Below are positions 63,436-64,000 of a DNA stretch of 64,000 nt, piece by piece. Position 1 is the stretch's first letter, and the number at the start of each line of letters is the position of its first letter. Where the stretch lies: positions 1-64,000 of the forward strand of contig JAJFGN010000063.1 in NCBI GenBank assembly GCA_021776115.1, in the 5' to 3' direction. This DNA is from Kiloniellaceae bacterium (lineage in GTDB: Bacteria > Pseudomonadota > Alphaproteobacteria > Kiloniellales > J153). Below the pieces are notes generated by a model. It was given only the letters and a program-made list of their open reading frames with translations, was not told the DNA's origin and searched no databases. Position numbers and translations under genes: made by a program.

Positions 63436-64000
63436 GTGACCGCTCCAGAGGCCGATACCAAGACCACTCCCCTCAACGCGCTGCACCGCGAACTCGGTGG
63501 CCGGATGGTGCCCTTTGCCGGCTACGAGATGCCGGTCCAATTTCCCGCCGGAATCCTGAAAGAGCATATCCATACCCGTGAGGCGGCCGGCCTTTTCGAC
63601 GTATCGCATATGGGTCAAGTGCGGCTGCGCGGCGCGGCGGCGCAGGCGATGGAACGCTTGGCCCCGGTCGATGTCGTCGATTTGGAACCGGGGAAGCAGC
63701 GCTATGCCCTGTTTACAAACGACTCCGGCGGTATCTTGGACGATCTGATGATCACCAATGCCGGCGATCACCTCTTCGTCGTCGTCAATGCCGGTTGTAA
63801 GGCGCAGGACATTGCGCACATGCGCGCCCATCTGGGAGACGAGGTCACGCTCGAAGTTCTGGACGACCGCGCCCTGCTCGCTTTGCAGGGGCCGCAGGCG
63901 GCGGCGGTCTTGGCGCGTCTGGCGCCGGCCGCGGCGAAGCTCCTCTTCATGACCGGCGCGGCTATCGAGATCGACGGTGTGCCGTGTTTCGTTACCCGCT
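63436..64000 (+). CDS. gcvT: Aminomethyltransferase GcvT, N-terminal part (cut by window edge)
   Basis: 188 residues visible, no stop before the edge. T-protein of the glycine cleavage system; it transfers the aminomethyl carbon to tetrahydrofolate. TPLNALHRELGGRMVPFAGY and EMPVQFPAGILKEHIHTREA, GLFDVSHMGQVRLRG, and FTNDSGGILDDLMITN are canonical. The start is a GTG at 63436 with GAGG about nine bases upstream. Its leader holds the tandem glycine riboswitch, consistent with glycine-dependent expression of gcvT and the genes expected next (gcvH, gcvP). Confidence 0.95.
   Translation, partial: MTAPEADTKTTPLNALHRELGGRMVPFAGYEMPVQFPAGILKEHIHTREAAGLFDVSHMGQVRLRGAAAQAMERLAPVDVVDLEPGKQRYALFTNDSGGILDDLMITNAGDHLFVVVNAGCKAQDIAHMRAHLGDEVTLEVLDDRALLALQGPQAAAVLARLAPAAAKLLFMTGAAIEIDGVPCFVTR

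Overview
The window is high-GC alphaproteobacterial chromosome. The ffh-rpsP-rimM-trmD-rplS-leuC-leuD-leuB-asd order, the ctaB/ctaG-containing aa3 oxidase cluster, a (3S)-malyl-CoA lyase-like plus mesaconyl-CoA hydratase pair, plant-type gshA, the threonine kinase-type thrB and a tandem glycine riboswitch before gcvT point to the Rhodospirillales or close relatives. Species cannot be told from the sequence. Coding density is high. No rRNA, tRNA or CRISPR was found.

Layout. 0-2.7 kb: tail of an IS110-type transposase, then a coupled pair (VWA lipoprotein and a large membrane protein) divergent from a bactofilin. 3.5-12.8 kb: SRP, ribosomal protein and rRNA/tRNA-modification genes followed by leucine and aspartate-family biosynthesis. 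This stretch is peppered with several palindromic repeat families, and a small GIY-YIG endonuclease gene sits between two inverted palindromes inside leuC-leuD. 13-16.9 kb: cysteine-rich secreted protein, pdxY (its last codons come from a palindromic repeat), ethylmalonyl-CoA-type genes. 16.9-21.6 kb, minus strand: ubiA, a DUF2059-like protein, a rhombosortase-like intramembrane protease, a secreted protein, a matrixin-like metalloprotease with a GlyGly-CTERM-like tail and an orphan GspC-like PDZ protein. They look like one processing and secretion cassette. 21.7-24 kb: rsmE and gshA. 24.5-30.5 kb: one gene for a secreted repeat protein of about 1980 residues (PKD, beta-helix, LamG and cadherin-like domains). 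30.6-33.6 kb: compact organomercury operon merR / merB-merF-merA with a recognisable 19-bp-spacer mer promoter. 34-39.8 kb: PPOX-family protein, class III CoA-transferase, GST, tldD, DUF3422. 39.9-46.2 kb: cytochrome c oxidase subunits and assembly factors. 46.2-50.8 kb: M32 carboxypeptidase, a decayed isochorismatase-type gene, a DUF1761 gene and the deletion scar of a second copy either side of an outer-membrane barrel, YchJ- and YkgJ-type metal-binding proteins. 50.9-57.7 kb: thrC, M16 peptidase, GNAT, yqgE, scsB-like, peroxiredoxin. 57.7-59.6 kb: an AT-richer foreign-looking island with one coiled-coil membrane-anchored gene bounded by two direct copies of an IS630-type end. 59.6-64 kb: rnhA, thrB and ispH on minus; double CDGSH protein, lipoprotein, tandem glycine riboswitch and the start of gcvT on plus.

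The most interesting places are the rhombosortase/GlyGly-CTERM/GspC cassette, the GIY-YIG gene in its palindrome frame, the coiled-coil gene between IS630 ends, and the duplicated-then-deleted DUF1761 locus. All functional calls are from reading motifs and context; no database search was run.
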